Source: Pseudoxanthomonas suwonensis (GTDB lineage: Bacteria; Pseudomonadota; Gammaproteobacteria; Xanthomonadales; Xanthomonadaceae). From it: a DNA stretch of 64,000 nucleotides. Shown here piece after piece: positions 38,106 to 48,533 of this stretch. Position numbers and translations under genes: made by a program. Under the pieces are notes generated by a model. It was not told where the DNA came from. It saw only the letters and a program-made list of their open reading frames with translations, and made no database searches. Position 1 is the first letter of the stretch, and every line of letters starts with the position of its first letter. The stretch covers positions 9,040-73,039 of the forward strand of contig QFNC01000012.1 of assembly GCA_003240695.1 (NCBI GenBank), written 5' to 3'.

Positions 38106-38133
38106 AAAAAACCCGGCTGTGCACCGGGTTTTT
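38106..38133. terminator. bidirectional intrinsic terminator between the TlpA-like gene and rpsT
   Basis: AACCCGG/CCGGGTT stem with loop CTGTGCA is flanked by six A residues on the left and five T on the right, so it works in both directions. It ends rpsT (minus strand, 40 nt downstream of its stop) and any transcript from the left. Confidence 0.88.
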
Positions 38134-38173
38134 CGTGTGCATCCAACGTAGCGGATGCGGCGCGAAGCGCCGA

Positions 38174-38443
38174 TCAGGCGGCCTGCAGGGCCTTGATGCG
38201 GGCGGTCAGGCGGCTCTTGTGGCGGGCGGCCTTGTTCCTGTGGATCAGGCCGCGCGCGGCGAAGCGGTCCAGCAGCGGCTGGGCGGCCACGAAGGCCTCC
38301 TGCGCGGCGGTGGCGTCGTGGGCTTCGAGCGCCTTGATCACCTTCTTCACGGCGGTGCGCAGCTGCGAGCGCTGTGCGGAATTGCGGGCATTGCGCACGA
38401 CGGTCTGCTTGGCGCGTTTCTTGGCGGACTTGATGTTGGCCAC
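38174..38443 (-). CDS. rpsT: 30S ribosomal protein S20
   Basis: 89 residues from a GTG at 38443 ([13 protein letters not shown]). Lys/Arg-rich three-helix protein with '[20 protein letters not shown]' and '[14 protein letters not shown]', all typical of S20, which binds 16S rRNA helices 9, 11 and 44. It is divergent from murJ. A near-consensus promoter lies 70-100 nt upstream. GTG or UUG starts are usual for S20 and connected with its autoregulation in E. coli. Confidence 0.97.
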   Translation of the reverse strand: MANIKSAKKRAKQTVVRNARNSAQRSQLRTAVKKVIKALEAHDATAAQEAFVAAQPLLDRFAARGLIHRNKAARHKSRLTARIKALQAA

Positions 38444-38511
38444 GGCGGGAATCCTGGGAAATCGGTACGATAGACGGTAACAACGCCGGCCAGTCGACCG
38501 GTGGACGGAAA

Positions 38512-38540
38512 AGTATGCGGGATTCAAGTGCTTGCGTCAA
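38512..38540 (-). promoter_or_regulatory. putative sigma-70 promoter of rpsT
   Basis: On the minus strand TTGACG (38540-38535) is separated by exactly 17 nt from CATACT (38517-38512). A start near 38505 would give an rpsT leader of about 60 nt. It overlaps the murJ start region on the other strand. Confidence 0.5.
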
Positions 38541-38570
38541 CGCCGGCCGATGGCGCGCGGCGGTGTGGCC

Positions 38571-40253
38571 ATGACGGCGGCCGGACAGCCGCCCGACAGT
38601 CCCGATCCGCCGGTGCAGCCGGAGCTGGATCCGGCGCAGCAGCCGGCCGCACAGGCGGCCACCACCGATGCCGTGACCCGGCCGACCAGGCGGGGCGGCG
38701 GGTTGCTGCGCTCCACCACCGTGTTCAGTGCCATGACCCTGCTGTCGCGGGTGGCCGGGCTGGCCCGCGACATGCTGCAGGGGCGGTTGTTCGGCGCGTC
38801 GGCGGCGATGGACGCGTTCATCATCGCCTACCGCATTCCCAACTACCTGCGCCGCATCTTCGCCGAAGGCTCGATGCAGATGGCCTTCGTGCCGGTGCTG
38901 AACGAACTGCGCGAGCGCGGCGACCAAGCCGCGCTGAAGGACTTCATCGACCGCATGGCCGGCACGCTGTTCGCGGTGGTGCTGGCCGTGTGCGGCCTGG
39001 GCATGCTGCTGGCGCCTTGGGTGGCGCGGGTGTTCGCGTTCGGCGCGGCCGACGACGAGGCGCAGATCGCGCTGATCGCCAGCATGCTGCGCATCACCTT
39101 TCCCTATCTGCTGTTCATCTCGATGATGGCGCTGACCGCGTCGGTGCTGAACAGTTACGGCAAGTTCGCGCTGCCGGCGGTGACGCCCGTGCTGCACAAC
39201 CTGACCATGATCGCGGCGATGCTGTTCTTGACGCCGTATTTTCCCAAGGCGCTGCAGCCCAAGGCGCTTGCCTGGGGCGTGCTGATCGCCGGCGTGGCGC
39301 AGTTCCTGGTGCTGTGGCCGTCGCTGCGCAAACTGGGCTTGCGGCCATGGCCGAAACCCGGTTTCGGCGATGCCACGGTGCGACGGGTGGTGAAGCTGAT
39401 GGGGCCGACGCTGTTTTCCTCGTCCGTGGCGCAGCTGAACCTTCTGGTGGGCACCGGATTCGCCGCGGCACTGGCCACCGGTAGCCAGACCTGGCTGTAT
39501 TCGTCGGACCGGCTGGTGGAACTGCCGCTGGGCCTGTTCGGCGTGGCCATCGGCACGGTGATCCTGCCGCACCTGTCGCGAAGGCACGCCGCATCCGACA
39601 CGGCCGGTTACAGCCAGGCGCTGGACTGGGGCCTGCGGCTGTCGCTGCTGCTGGGCGTGCCGGCGGCATTGGGACTGCTGCTGCTGGCGGTGCCGGTGAG
39701 CTCGGTGGTGTACGAGGGCATGGAGTTCACCGCCCACGATTCGCGCATGGTCGCCATCAGCGTGGCGGCGATGAGCGTGGCCATTCCCGCCTTCATGCTG
39801 AGCAAGGTGCTGTCGCCGGCGTTCTACGCGCGTCAGGACAGCAAGACGCCGATGCGGGCGGCGATCTGGACCGTGCTGCTGAACGTGGTGTTGACCATCG
39901 CTTTCACCGCACCGCTCTGGTACTACCAGGTGGAAGGTGCGCATGGCGGCATCGCGCTGGCCACTTCGCTGGCCGGCATTGCCAATGCCGTGTTGCTGTG
40001 GCGTTATCTGCGCCGCGATGGTCTGCTGCAGTTGCAGCCCGGCTGGGGTGCGTTCCTAGCGAAACTGGCAGCGGCCTGCGCGCTGCTGACGGCCGCGGTA
40101 CTGGGCATGCGCGGGTGGATGGGCGAGTGGACCGCCATCCACGGATTCTGGTTGCGGTTGGGCTGGCTGCTGGCCGCGATCGTTGCCGGCGCGGCTGCAT
40201 ACGGTGCGGGGTTGCTGCTGACCGGGCTGCGGCCACGGCATCTGCGCTTCTGA
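38571..40253 (+). CDS. murJ: lipid II flippase MurJ
   Basis: 560 residues from the ATG at 38571; in-frame starts at 38532 (TTG) and 38550 (ATG) would lengthen it slightly. About 14 transmembrane helices follow a Pro/Gln-rich leader of some 45 residues. 'GLARDMLQGRLFGASAAMDAF' and 'RIPNYLRRIFAEGSMQMAFV' are the MurJ/MviN signature with the essential Arg residues. It moves lipid II across the inner membrane for peptidoglycan synthesis. The next gene, ribF, starts about 70 nt later; murJ-ribF-ileS order is conserved. Confidence 0.96.
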   Translation: MTAAGQPPDSPDPPVQPELDPAQQPAAQAATTDAVTRPTRRGGGLLRSTTVFSAMTLLSRVAGLARDMLQGRLFGASAAMDAFIIAYRIPNYLRRIFAEGSMQMAFVPVLNELRERGDQAALKDFIDRMAGTLFAVVLAVCGLGMLLAPWVARVFAFGAADDEAQIALIASMLRITFPYLLFISMMALTASVLNSYGKFALPAVTPVLHNLTMIAAMLFLTPYFPKALQPKALAWGVLIAGVAQFLVLWPSLRKLGLRPWPKPGFGDATVRRVVKLMGPTLFSSSVAQLNLLVGTGFAAALATGSQTWLYSSDRLVELPLGLFGVAIGTVILPHLSRRHAASDTAGYSQALDWGLRLSLLLGVPAALGLLLLAVPVSSVVYEGMEFTAHDSRMVAISVAAMSVAIPAFMLSKVLSPAFYARQDSKTPMRAAIWTVLLNVVLTIAFTAPLWYYQVEGAHGGIALATSLAGIANAVLLWRYLRRDGLLQLQPGWGAFLAKLAAACALLTAAVLGMRGWMGEWTAIHGFWLRLGWLLAAIVAGAAAYGAGLLLTGLRPRHLRF

Positions 40254-40321
40254 CGCAGCCCGGTTTGCTGCACTGCGGCTATACTCGACGGCGTGTCCAT
40301 TCCGATGAAAACGGCCGGTCC

Positions 40322-41302
40322 ATGACCCGGCCAGATGCCATGTCGATCGTGTTCCGCGACATCGAAGGCGGGCTGGTGTGTCCGCAGGGCAGCGTGGCGT
40401 GCATCGGCGCGTTCGACGGCCTGCATCGGGGGCATCGCGCGCTGGTCGCGCACACGGTGGCGCGCGCCCGCGATCGCGGTCTGCCGGCGGTGGCGCTGAC
40501 CTTCGAGCCGTTGCCGCGCGAATGGTTTGCCGGCGATGCCAAGCCGCCACGGCTGCTGCTGCCGCGCGACAAGGTGGAAGGGCTGCGCGCGCTTGGCATC
40601 GACCACATCGGCCTGCTGCGTTTCAACGCGCGCATGGCCGCCACGCCCGCCGAGGATTTCGTGACCGGCCTGCTGCAGGGCCGCCTGCAGGCGCGCGAGG
40701 TGTGGATCGGTCCGGACTTCCGCTTCGGCCATGCCCGCGGCGGCGATCTGGCGTTGCTGCAGCGCATGGGTGCTGCAGCCGGATTTTCCGCGCAGGCCAT
40801 CGAGCCGGTGCTGGTGGATGGCCGGCGCGTGTCCAGCAGCGACATCCGCACGCAGCTGCAGCAAGGCGATTTCGACGCCGCGCAGCGCCTGCTGGGGCAG
40901 CCGTATCGCATCAGCGGGCGGGTGGTGCGCGGCCGGCAGCTGGGTCGCACCCTGGGATTTCCCACCGCCAACCAGCGCTTCGGCCGTTACACGCCACCGC
41001 TGCAGGGCATTTTCGCCACCCGCGTGCATGGCGTGGGCGATGTGCCGTGGCCGGCGGTGTCCAGTTTCGGCACCCGGCCGACCGTGGGCGGGGTGGAGCC
41101 GCTGCTGGAAACCCATCTGTTCGATTTCGGTGGCGACCTGTACGGCCGCCGCATCGGCGTGGAGTTGGTGGCTCGGCTGCGCGACGAATTGCATTTCGCC
41201 GATCTGGACGCATTGATCGTGCAGATGCATCGCGATGCCGACCAGGCCCGCGCCATCCTCGCATCACCCCCATCCCCTTTGTCGCAACGAGTGTCCGCGT
41301 GA
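40322..41302 (+). CDS. ribF: bifunctional riboflavin kinase/FAD synthetase RibF
   Basis: 326 residues. The N-terminal nucleotidyltransferase contains '[13 protein letters not shown]' (HxGH) and '[15 protein letters not shown]'; the C-terminal flavokinase carries '[13 protein letters not shown]' and 'FGTRPTVGG'. It makes FMN and FAD from riboflavin. Start at 40322 or 40340 (MSIVFRD). Its stop overlaps the GTG start of ileS (GTGA). The product links to the rib genes at 17.9-21.2 kb. Confidence 0.96.
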   Translation: MTRPDAMSIVFRDIEGGLVCPQGSVACIGAFDGLHRGHRALVAHTVARARDRGLPAVALTFEPLPREWFAGDAKPPRLLLPRDKVEGLRALGIDHIGLLRFNARMAATPAEDFVTGLLQGRLQAREVWIGPDFRFGHARGGDLALLQRMGAAAGFSAQAIEPVLVDGRRVSSSDIRTQLQQGDFDAAQRLLGQPYRISGRVVRGRQLGRTLGFPTANQRFGRYTPPLQGIFATRVHGVGDVPWPAVSSFGTRPTVGGVEPLLETHLFDFGGDLYGRRIGVELVARLRDELHFADLDALIVQMHRDADQARAILASPPSPLSQRVSA

Positions 41303-44145
41303 GCGAGTCCGCCCAATCCCACCGCTACAAATCCACCATCCTGCTGCCGGAAACCGCATTTCCGATGCGCGGCGACCTGCCCAAACGCGAGCCTGAGCTG
41401 TTCGCGCGCTGGGATGCCGACGACCTGTACGGGCAGATCCGCGCCGCCAGTGCCGGACGCCCGACCTTCGTGCTGCACGACGGCCCGCCGTATGCCAACG
41501 GCGCGTTGCATCTGGGTCATGCGCTGAACAAGATTCTCAAGGACATCATCGTCAAGTCGCGGCAGCTGTCGGGATTCGATGCGCCCTACGTGCCGGGCTG
41601 GGACTGCCATGGCCTGCCGATCGAGATCGCGGTGGAAAAGGTGCACGGCAAGGTCGGTACCAAGCTCGACGCCGTGCAGTTTCGCCAGGCCTGCCGCGAC
41701 TACGCCCGCGAGCAGATCGACGTGCAGCGCGCCGGATTCAAGCGCCTGGGCGTGATCGGCGACTGGGAAAATCCGTATTTCACCCTCGATTTCAAGTACG
41801 AAGCCGATGAAATCCGTGCGCTGGCGAAAATCATCGGCAACGGCCATCTCGAACGCGGGGTGAAACCGGTGTACTGGTGTTTCGATTGCGGATCGGCACT
41901 GGCCGAGGCGGAAATCGAATATGCCGACAAGCAATCGCCAGCCGTGGATGTGGCCTATGCGGCGCGTGATGCGCAGGCGGTGGCGAGGCTGTTCGGTGCC
42001 GAACTGCCGGAGGGAGCCGAAGTGGCGGTGCCGATCTGGACCACCACGCCTTGGACGCTGCCGGCATCGCTGGCGATCAGCGTGGGGCCGGAATTGGATT
42101 ACGTGCTGGTGGAAGGGCCGGCACGTGATGGCAGGCGGCGCTTGCTGGTATTGGCCGAAGCGCTGGCGGAAAAGGCCTTGCAGCGCTACGGCGTGGACAC
42201 GACGACGGTGCTGGGTCGCGCATCCGGCGCGGCGCTGGAAGGCCGGCTGTTCGCGCATCCGTTCTATCCCGAGCGCGACATTCCGATCCTGCTGGGCGAT
42301 CACGTCAGCGCCGAGGACGGCACCGGTGCCGTGCACACCGCGCCCGGACACGGCGCGGAGGACTTCGCGGTCGGCAAGCAGTACGGCTTGTTGGAAAGAT
42401 ACGCGCTGGGCGAGCTCAATCCGGTCGATGGCCGGGGCGTGTATCTGCCGTCCACGCCGCCTGCAGGCGATGTGTCGATCGCCGGCACGCATGTGTGGAA
42501 GGCCGCGGATCTGCTGTTGCCGGTGCTGCAGGGCAACGGCGCGCTGCTGGCGCATGTCCCGATGACCCACAGCTATCCGCATTGCTGGCGGCACAAGACG
42601 CCGGTGGCATTCCGGGCAACACCGCAGTGGTTCATCGCGATGGACCAGGCCGGGCTGCGTGCCTCGGCGCTGCAGCAGATTCCGCAGGTGCAGTGGTTCC
42701 CGGCGTGGGGCGAGGCACGCATCACCGGAATGATCGCCGGCCGGCCCGACTGGACCATCTCGCGCCAGCGCACCTGGGGCGTGCCGATTGGGCTGTTCGT
42801 GCACCGCGAGACCGGCGAACCGCATCCGCGCACGGTGGAATTGATGGAACAGGTGGCGCAGCGGGTTGAACAGGGCGGGGTGGATGCGTGGTACGCGTTG
42901 GATACCGCCGAACTGCTGGGCGATGACGCCGCGCAGTACGAGAAGGTCACCGACATCCTGGATGTGTGGTTCGACTCCGGCGTCAGTCACACCTGCGCCA
43001 TGGCCGCACGTGGCGTGCAACTGCCGGTGGACCTGTACCTGGAAGGCTCCGATCAGCACCGCGGCTGGTTCCATTCCTCGCTGCTGGCCTCGGTGGGCAT
43101 GTACGGCATCGCGCCGTACAAGCAGGTGCTGACCCATGGGTTCATCGTCGACGGGCAGGGCCGGAAGTTCTCCAAATCGCTGGGCAACGGCATCGAGCCG
43201 GCGCAGGTGCTGAAGGACTACGGCGCGGACATCCTGCGGCTGTGGGTGGCCTCCAGCGATTACGGCAACGAAGTCAACATTTCGCCGGACATCCTGAAAC
43301 GCAATGCCGATGCGTACCGGCGCATCCGCAACACCGCGCGCTTCCTGCTGGGCAACCTGCACGGTTTCGATCCGGCACGGCACCTGCGCATGCCCGGCGA
43401 GCTGGTCGCCCTGGATGCGTGGATCGTGCACCGCGCCTGGCAGGTGCAGCAGACCGTCATCGAGGCCTACACCCGCTACGACTTCGCCGAGGTGGTGCAG
43501 ACGCTGATGAATTTCTGCAGCAACGATCTCGGCGCGCTGTATCTGGATGTCACGAAAGACCGCCTGTACACGATGCCCGAGGATTCGCCCGGTCGCCGCA
43601 GCGCGCAGACCGCGATGTACCACATCGCCGAAGCCTTCGTGCGCTGGATCGCGCCGATCCTGGCCTTCACCGCCGAGGAAATCTGGGGCCATCTGCCGGG
43701 CGAGCGTGCCGGCAACGTGCTGTTCACCACCTGGTACGACGGGCTGCAGCCGCTGTCCGCTGATGCAGCACTCGGCGCAGCCGCATTCGACCGCCTCCTG
43801 CAGCTGCGCGAACAGGTGCAGGGCGTGCTGGAACCGATGCGCGCGGCCGGCACGATCGGTGCAGCGCTGGAAGCCGAGATCACCCTGACCGCGGATGAAT
43901 CAAACGCCGGCTGGCTGGCACCGCTTGCCGACGAATTGCGCTTCCTGTTCATCAGCGGCGACGTGCGCGTGGTGGATGCAGCGGGAATCGGACTGCAGGT
44001 CAGTGCCGCGAAAACCGACAAGGCCAAGTGCGTGCGCTGCTGGCATCACCGGACCGACGTGGGCGCGCATGCCGGGCATCCGGATTTGTGCGGTCGCTGC
44101 GTAGACAACGTGGCTGGCGATGGCGAAACCCGGAGGTTCTTCTGA
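41299..44145 (+). CDS. ileS: isoleucine--tRNA ligase
   Basis: 948 residues from GTG 41299. Class I motifs: HIGH as '[11 protein letters not shown]', KMSKS as '[11 protein letters not shown]' (KFSKS). The editing domain contains '[15 protein letters not shown]'. The C-terminal zinc finger is '[10 protein letters not shown]' with 'CGRC'. The length equals other proteobacterial IleRS. It charges tRNA-Ile and proofreads valine. Overlaps ribF by four bases and lspA by one (TGATG), part of the classic ribF-ileS-lspA-ispH operon. Confidence 0.98.
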   Translation: MSESAQSHRYKSTILLPETAFPMRGDLPKREPELFARWDADDLYGQIRAASAGRPTFVLHDGPPYANGALHLGHALNKILKDIIVKSRQLSGFDAPYVPGWDCHGLPIEIAVEKVHGKVGTKLDAVQFRQACRDYAREQIDVQRAGFKRLGVIGDWENPYFTLDFKYEADEIRALAKIIGNGHLERGVKPVYWCFDCGSALAEAEIEYADKQSPAVDVAYAARDAQAVARLFGAELPEGAEVAVPIWTTTPWTLPASLAISVGPELDYVLVEGPARDGRRRLLVLAEALAEKALQRYGVDTTTVLGRASGAALEGRLFAHPFYPERDIPILLGDHVSAEDGTGAVHTAPGHGAEDFAVGKQYGLLERYALGELNPVDGRGVYLPSTPPAGDVSIAGTHVWKAADLLLPVLQGNGALLAHVPMTHSYPHCWRHKTPVAFRATPQWFIAMDQAGLRASALQQIPQVQWFPAWGEARITGMIAGRPDWTISRQRTWGVPIGLFVHRETGEPHPRTVELMEQVAQRVEQGGVDAWYALDTAELLGDDAAQYEKVTDILDVWFDSGVSHTCAMAARGVQLPVDLYLEGSDQHRGWFHSSLLASVGMYGIAPYKQVLTHGFIVDGQGRKFSKSLGNGIEPAQVLKDYGADILRLWVASSDYGNEVNISPDILKRNADAYRRIRNTARFLLGNLHGFDPARHLRMPGELVALDAWIVHRAWQVQQTVIEAYTRYDFAEVVQTLMNFCSNDLGALYLDVTKDRLYTMPEDSPGRRSAQTAMYHIAEAFVRWIAPILAFTAEEIWGHLPGERAGNVLFTTWYDGLQPLSADAALGAAAFDRLLQLREQVQGVLEPMRAAGTIGAALEAEITLTADESNAGWLAPLADELRFLFISGDVRVVDAAGIGLQVSAAKTDKAKCVRCWHHRTDVGAHAGHPDLCGRCVDNVAGDGETRRFF

Positions 44146-44657
44146 TGGCGCGCCTGGCCAAACCCAATGCACTGCCGTGGCTGCTGCTGTCGGTGCTGGT
44201 GATCGCGCTGGACCAGTGGAGCAAGCAGTGGGTGCTGACGAGTCTGCCTGAATACAGGGCCATCCCGGTGATCGACGGCTTCTGGAACTGGTATCGCACC
44301 TACAACACCGGCGCGGCCTTCAGCTTCCTGGCCGATGCCGGTGGCTGGCAGACGTGGTTCTTCACCATCCTGGCCTTCGCCATCAGCGCTCTGCTGGCCT
44401 GGTGGCTGGCGAAGACCCCGCGCCGCGACTGGCGCACGGCACTGCCGTATGCCCTGGTGATCGGCGGAGCGATCGGCAACGTCATCGACCGCCTGCAGCA
44501 CGGCCACGTGATTGATTTCATCCAGTGGTACTGGCGCGATCACTACTGGCCGGCGTTCAACATCGCCGATTCGGCCATCGTGGGCGGTGCGGTGGGCATC
44601 ATCCTGTTCAGCGTGCTTGCGAAACAGCACACATCGGCCACACGGACGGGAGGATAA
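44145..44657 (+). CDS. lspA: lipoprotein signal peptidase
   Basis: 170 residues with four transmembrane helices. The catalytic aspartates lie in '[15 protein letters not shown]' and 'FNIADSAIV', family A8 motifs. It cleaves diacylglyceryl-modified prolipoproteins, including those in this window (M2 peptidase, TlpA-like, VirB7). Start MARLAKPN overlaps the ileS stop; ispH begins seven bases after its stop. Confidence 0.97.
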   Translation: MARLAKPNALPWLLLSVLVIALDQWSKQWVLTSLPEYRAIPVIDGFWNWYRTYNTGAAFSFLADAGGWQTWFFTILAFAISALLAWWLAKTPRRDWRTALPYALVIGGAIGNVIDRLQHGHVIDFIQWYWRDHYWPAFNIADSAIVGGAVGIILFSVLAKQHTSATRTGG

Positions 44658-44664
44658 TCCGCGC

Positions 44665-45615
44665 ATGGACATCATCCTTGCCAATCCCCGCGGTTTCTGC
44701 GCCGGCGTGGACCGCGCCATCGAGATCGTGAAACGCGCCATCGACACGCTGGGCGCGCCGATCTACGTGCGTCACGAGGTGGTGCACAACAAGTTCGTGG
44801 TGAACGACCTGAAGGCGCGCGGCGCGATTTTCGTGGAAGAACTCGACGAAGTGCCGGACGGCAACACGGTGATCTTCAGCGCGCACGGCGTGTCGCAGGA
44901 GGTGCGCAGCGAAGCGCAGCGGCGCGGCTTGAAAGTGTTCGACGCCACCTGCCCGCTGGTGACCAAGGTGCATCTGGAAGTGGCCCGGCAGTGCCGTGCG
45001 GGTCGCGACATGGTGCTGATCGGCCATGCCGGCCATCCCGAAGTGGAAGGCACCATGGGCCAGTGGCACGCACACGCCGGGGGCGGACAGATTCATCTTG
45101 TGGAGGATCTGGACGATGTGGCTGCCGTGCAGCTGGCCCAGCCGGACAACGTGGCCTACACCACCCAGACCACGCTGTCGGTGGATGATACCCGCGGCAT
45201 CGTGGCGGCACTGCGCGAGCGGTTTCCCGCTATCCAGGGTCCGAAGAACGACGACATCTGCTACGCCACCCAGAACCGCCAGGATGCGGTGCGCGAACTG
45301 ACCCGGGAGTGCGACCTGGTGCTGGTGGTGGGGTCGCCGAACAGTTCCAATTCCAATCGCCTGCGCGAACTGGCCGAACGCGAAGGCGTGACGGCCTATC
45401 TGATCGACGGTGCCGATGAAATCGATCCGGCATGGCTGCACGGCCGCCGGCACATCGGCGTGACGGCCGGTGCCTCGGCCCCCGACATCCTGGTGCAGGG
45501 CGTGCTGGCTCGGCTGCGCACGCTGGGTGCCGGCAGCGTGCGCGAACTGCATGGCGAGCCGGAAAGCATGGTGTTCGCGCTGCCCAAGGCACTGCGGCTG
45601 CAGTTGGTGGAGTAG
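44665..45615 (+). CDS. ispH: 4-hydroxy-3-methylbut-2-enyl diphosphate reductase
   Basis: 316 residues. Three Fe-S cysteines are in '[13 protein letters not shown]', '[12 protein letters not shown]' and '[12 protein letters not shown]'; '[11 protein letters not shown]' and the substrate-binding 'TAGASAPDI' are conserved. It makes IPP and DMAPP in the final MEP pathway step. GGGAGGATAATCC precedes the ATG. Last gene of the ribF-ileS-lspA-ispH cluster; tRNA-Thr follows 86 nt later with its own promoter. Confidence 0.97.
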   Translation: MDIILANPRGFCAGVDRAIEIVKRAIDTLGAPIYVRHEVVHNKFVVNDLKARGAIFVEELDEVPDGNTVIFSAHGVSQEVRSEAQRRGLKVFDATCPLVTKVHLEVARQCRAGRDMVLIGHAGHPEVEGTMGQWHAHAGGGQIHLVEDLDDVAAVQLAQPDNVAYTTQTTLSVDDTRGIVAALRERFPAIQGPKNDDICYATQNRQDAVRELTRECDLVLVVGSPNSSNSNRLRELAEREGVTAYLIDGADEIDPAWLHGRRHIGVTAGASAPDILVQGVLARLRTLGAGSVRELHGEPESMVFALPKALRLQLVE

Positions 45616-45663
45616 GCGGCGCAGCGTCAATGCCAGCCAGTGGGCGGCGACCACACCGAGCCT

Positions 45664-45692
45664 TTGACCCGGCTGCCCGGCAACCCTAGAAT
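45664..45692 (+). promoter_or_regulatory. sigma-70 promoter of tRNA-Thr
   Basis: TTGACC (45664-45669), exactly 17 nt, TAGAAT (45687-45692). The tRNA begins ten bases after the -10, so the transcript starts close to the mature 5' end. The GGCGGCC between -10 and start is a G+C-rich discriminator, as in stringently controlled stable-RNA promoters. Confidence 0.8.
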
Positions 45693-45701
45693 AGGCGGCC
45701 C

Positions 45702-45777
45702 GCCGGAATAGCTCAGTTGGTAGAGCGGCGCATTCGTAATGCGTAGGTCGCAGGTTCGACTCCTGTTTCCGGCACCA
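45702..45777 (+). tRNA. tRNA-Thr (anticodon CGT)
   Basis: 76 nt including an encoded CCA. The acceptor arms GCCGGAA/TTCCGGC pair perfectly. The D-arm has GCTCAGTTGGTAGAGC, the anticodon stem GCGCA/TGCGT carries loop TTCGTAA (anticodon CGT, reads ACG), and the T-arm is CAGGTTCGACTCCTG. Located between ispH and a minus-strand epimerase gene. No integrase or repeated 3' end of the tRNA was noticed downstream. Confidence 0.97.
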
Positions 45778-45830
45778 GCCTCATGATGACCCGCCACCCG
45801 GCGGGTCTGTCGTTTCTGTGTTCCGGGATT

Positions 45831-46928
45831 TCAATCCGCGATCGGTTCCAGCCCGCGGATCGAGCGGATGCCGAGTCCGGGCGCGTCGTTGATGCGGATG
45901 TGCGGCCCATCGAAGTGCGCGGCGCCGTCCACCGGATCGTATCGGCACAGCGATGGTCCATCCAGGTCGATGCAGCGGATCGTATCGGCGCGGGCGATCG
46001 CCACGTGCGCGGCCGCCGTCACCCCGATGCTGCTCTCCAGCATGCAGCCCATCATGCAGGGCACACCATGCAGAGCGGCAATGTCGGCCAGTTGCAGTGC
46101 CGCGCCGATGCCACCGCTCTTCATCAGCTTGATGTTCAGCATGTCGGCGCCGTGCTGCTGCAGCAGGGCGATGGCGTCGCGCGGTCCGAACACGCTTTCA
46201 TCGGCCAGCACCGGCGTATCCACCCGTTCGGCGATATTGCGCAGCCCGGTCAGATCGCGCGCCGGCACCGGTTGTTCGATCAGTTCCAGCGGAATGCCGG
46301 CCGCTTCCAGCGTCCGCAACATCCTGACCGTCTGCTTCGCGCTCCAGCCCTGGTTGGCATCCAGTCGCAGGGTGGCACGGCCCTGCACGGCCGCATGGAT
46401 GGCCCGAACGCGAGCGACATCGTGTGGCGGCTCCTTGCCCAGCTTGATCTTCAGCGCGACATAGCCCTGGTCCACGGCCTGCAGCGCATCGCGCACCATG
46501 GTATCGACGTCGTTGGCGCTGATGGTGATGTCGGTCTGCAGCTGCGGGGTGCCGCCGCCCAGCAACCGGTACAGCGGCGCCTGGTGCAGCTGCCCCCACA
46601 GGTCGTGCAGGGCCATGTCCACTGCGGCCTTGGCACTGGTGTTGCCGTGCAGCGCCGTCTGTATGAGTGATGCGTTGCGATTCAGCTCGGCCACGTCGCA
46701 GCCGATCAGTCGGGGTGCGATGTACAGGCGAATGGCATCGATGATGCTGCCGTGGGTGTCGCCGGTGATGGCTGCCGTGGCTGCTGCGCTGCCGTGACCG
46801 ACGTGGCCAGTGTGGGTGTGCAGCAGGACTACCACGTCGTCCACCTGTTCCACGGTGCGCAACGCGGTCTTGAAGGGCGTCTTCAGCGGCACGCGTAGCC
46901 GCGCCAGTTCGCAGCGGGTGATGATCAT
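45831..46928 (-). CDS. dipeptide epimerase, enolase superfamily (L-Ala-D/L-Glu epimerase-like)
   Basis: 365 residues. The catalytic lysine motif 'VALKIKLG' (KxK), metal ligands in 'LRLDANQGW', 'LIEQPVPA' and 'PVLADESVFG', and a C-terminal 'CMLESSIGVTAAAHVA' place it in the muconate-lactonising subgroup that includes L-Ala-D/L-Glu epimerases (YcjG/YkfB). These convert the dipeptide from murein into L-Ala-L-Glu for reuse. It overlaps the NlpC/P60 gene by four bases, exactly the pairing seen in B. subtilis ykfB-ykfC. Confidence 0.92.
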   Translation of the reverse strand: MIITRCELARLRVPLKTPFKTALRTVEQVDDVVVLLHTHTGHVGHGSAAATAAITGDTHGSIIDAIRLYIAPRLIGCDVAELNRNASLIQTALHGNTSAKAAVDMALHDLWGQLHQAPLYRLLGGGTPQLQTDITISANDVDTMVRDALQAVDQGYVALKIKLGKEPPHDVARVRAIHAAVQGRATLRLDANQGWSAKQTVRMLRTLEAAGIPLELIEQPVPARDLTGLRNIAERVDTPVLADESVFGPRDAIALLQQHGADMLNIKLMKSGGIGAALQLADIAALHGVPCMMGCMLESSIGVTAAAHVAIARADTIRCIDLDGPSLCRYDPVDGAAHFDGPHIRINDAPGLGIRSIRGLEPIAD

Positions 46929-48352
46929 GGCGTCTCGGTGCGCATGCGCACGATGCTGGTGATGCGGTCGATGTAGCGGTCGGAGTCGTTGTACAGCATC
47001 GGTTCCAGGGGCGTGACCACCACACCGTTCAGGCCCAGCGATCGACGGCTGCCATCGGCCGTGCGAAGGCTGCCCCCGTTGGTGTCGTGGATCACGTAGG
47101 GCCGGCCATCGATGCGGCCCAGCATCATCATCACGTGGCCCGGAATGTAGATCAGATCGCCGGTCTGCAGTGCGGCCACGGCGGCCTCGCGCTGCTGCCG
47201 GGTACTGGCGGCATCGAACAGGGTGTGGTCGAAGGCCGGGCTGCGCGCCTGATCGCCGGTGTTGCGCGGCATCATCACGCCCATGCTGCGGTACACCTCG
47301 GCCACGAACCCGCTGCAGTCGCGGCCGTTGTAGCTGTGGCCCCAGCCGTAACGTTCGCCGAGGAACTTGAACGCCTGCCGCACCAGATTGGCACGGGTCA
47401 ACGGCAGGTAATCGGCACTGCTCCCTGCGCTTTTCGGCAGCAGCGCCTGCGCGAATGCCAGCCGGCCATCCTCCTGACGCACCGGCAGGCGCAGCACCCA
47501 GCCGGTGTAGGCATGCTGGCCGTTGACGATTCCGCCCTCAGGCGGCGCGTCCAATGGGATGCGCACGCCCATGTCCAGCTGCAGCTCGGACACGCGCGGC
47601 TGCTCGCGGGTGAACACGGTGCGCGGCTTGCCATCGGTGATGATGCGATACGGCGTGGCGCGGACATAGCCCAGCACGGTCTCGCGCGTGCCTTCGGCCA
47701 CGGCATCGGCCGGCATCCAGGCGGCATAGCGCGGACTGACGACGAACTGCCACTGGCCGTCGCGGCTGCGATGCGCGATGACTACCGGCGTGCCCGGAAA
47801 CTCCGCACTTTCCTGGAACCGGTCGATGTCGGTCTCGCCAGCCCTGCTGAATGCGCGCAGCCTGCTGGGAACAGCCCGCAGCGGTGCACGCTGCACCACC
47901 AGCCCGAAGCGGGTTTGTTGGCGGTCGGGCAGCGTGTCGATCGCGATGGCATCGCGCAACTTCTGCAGATCGGTGGCCGTCAGTGGCGTGCCGTCCTCGT
48001 GGAACAGCGTGCGTTGCAGGGTGGCATCGTAGGCCTGGATCCAGCCGCGCACCCGCGTGGCCGGCAGTTCGGCCGGGAATGCAGCCAGATCGTGCATCGA
48101 TTCGTCGCGCTGCAGCAGGCGTGCGTTCTGGGCCTGGATGAGGGCCGAGTCAAGCAGCACGGCATCGGGATGTTCCAGCCGCTGCAGCCAGAAATCGGCG
48201 GACAGATTCACTTCGTCGATGCCGGGAACGCCTGTGGCATCGCTGGCGCGTTCGCGCGCATGGCTTGTTGCCGGCAACGACAGCGCCAGCGCGATGGCCA
48301 TGCTGCAATGCAACCAGGAACGCGGGAATGCGATGGATCGGGTCATCGCCAT
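46925..48352 (-). CDS. secreted NlpC/P60 family peptidoglycan endopeptidase with SH3-like domains
   Basis: 475 residues: a signal peptide (SHA, about residue 31), SH3b-like N-terminal domains and a C-terminal NlpC/P60 domain. Catalytic residues are Cys346 ('NGRDCSGFVAEVY') and His406 ('YIPGHVMMM'). Layout and length match YkfC/DUF4453-type gamma-D-Glu-diamino acid endopeptidases, which release the L-Ala-D-Glu substrate of the epimerase. First gene of the two-gene minus-strand unit; the start shares a 181-nt divergent region with the TonB receptor. Confidence 0.92.
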   Translation of the reverse strand: MAMTRSIAFPRSWLHCSMAIALALSLPATSHARERASDATGVPGIDEVNLSADFWLQRLEHPDAVLLDSALIQAQNARLLQRDESMHDLAAFPAELPATRVRGWIQAYDATLQRTLFHEDGTPLTATDLQKLRDAIAIDTLPDRQQTRFGLVVQRAPLRAVPSRLRAFSRAGETDIDRFQESAEFPGTPVVIAHRSRDGQWQFVVSPRYAAWMPADAVAEGTRETVLGYVRATPYRIITDGKPRTVFTREQPRVSELQLDMGVRIPLDAPPEGGIVNGQHAYTGWVLRLPVRQEDGRLAFAQALLPKSAGSSADYLPLTRANLVRQAFKFLGERYGWGHSYNGRDCSGFVAEVYRSMGVMMPRNTGDQARSPAFDHTLFDAASTRQQREAAVAALQTGDLIYIPGHVMMMLGRIDGRPYVIHDTNGGSLRTADGSRRSLGLNGVVVTPLEPMLYNDSDRYIDRITSIVRMRTETP

Positions 48353-48453
48353 AGCATAGACCTTGCACGACGGAACCGGTCGATTCGACAGGCCGCAGCG
48401 GCTTCAGCCAGCACCGGACAGGGAGATGTTGCGGATTTGTGCCGGCAAGCACA

Positions 48454-48482
48454 TTGTGGATGTCACCGAGCTGGCATAACGA
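48454..48482 (+). promoter_or_regulatory. candidate promoter for the TonB-dependent receptor
   Basis: TTGTGG (48454-48459), 17 nt, TAACGA (48477-48482), 52 nt before the ATG. Modest match to sigma-70 consensus; no operator or riboswitch seen between it and the AAGGGGAG ribosome site. Confidence 0.35.
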
Positions 48483-48533
48483 CGCAGTCCGCGTCGGTTG
48501 CCGGCGCATCGATCATCGCAAGGGGAGTTCCAC

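Noticed and set aside
38049..39944. 631-residue frame antisense to murJ
   Set aside because: Composition is dominated by Gln/His/Arg and repeats of reversed hydrophobic codons; murJ is unmistakable on the plus strand, and the real rpsT uses a different frame here.
40987..43692. 901-residue frame antisense to ileS and ribF
   Set aside because: Shadow of ileS; no start signal, no known motif.
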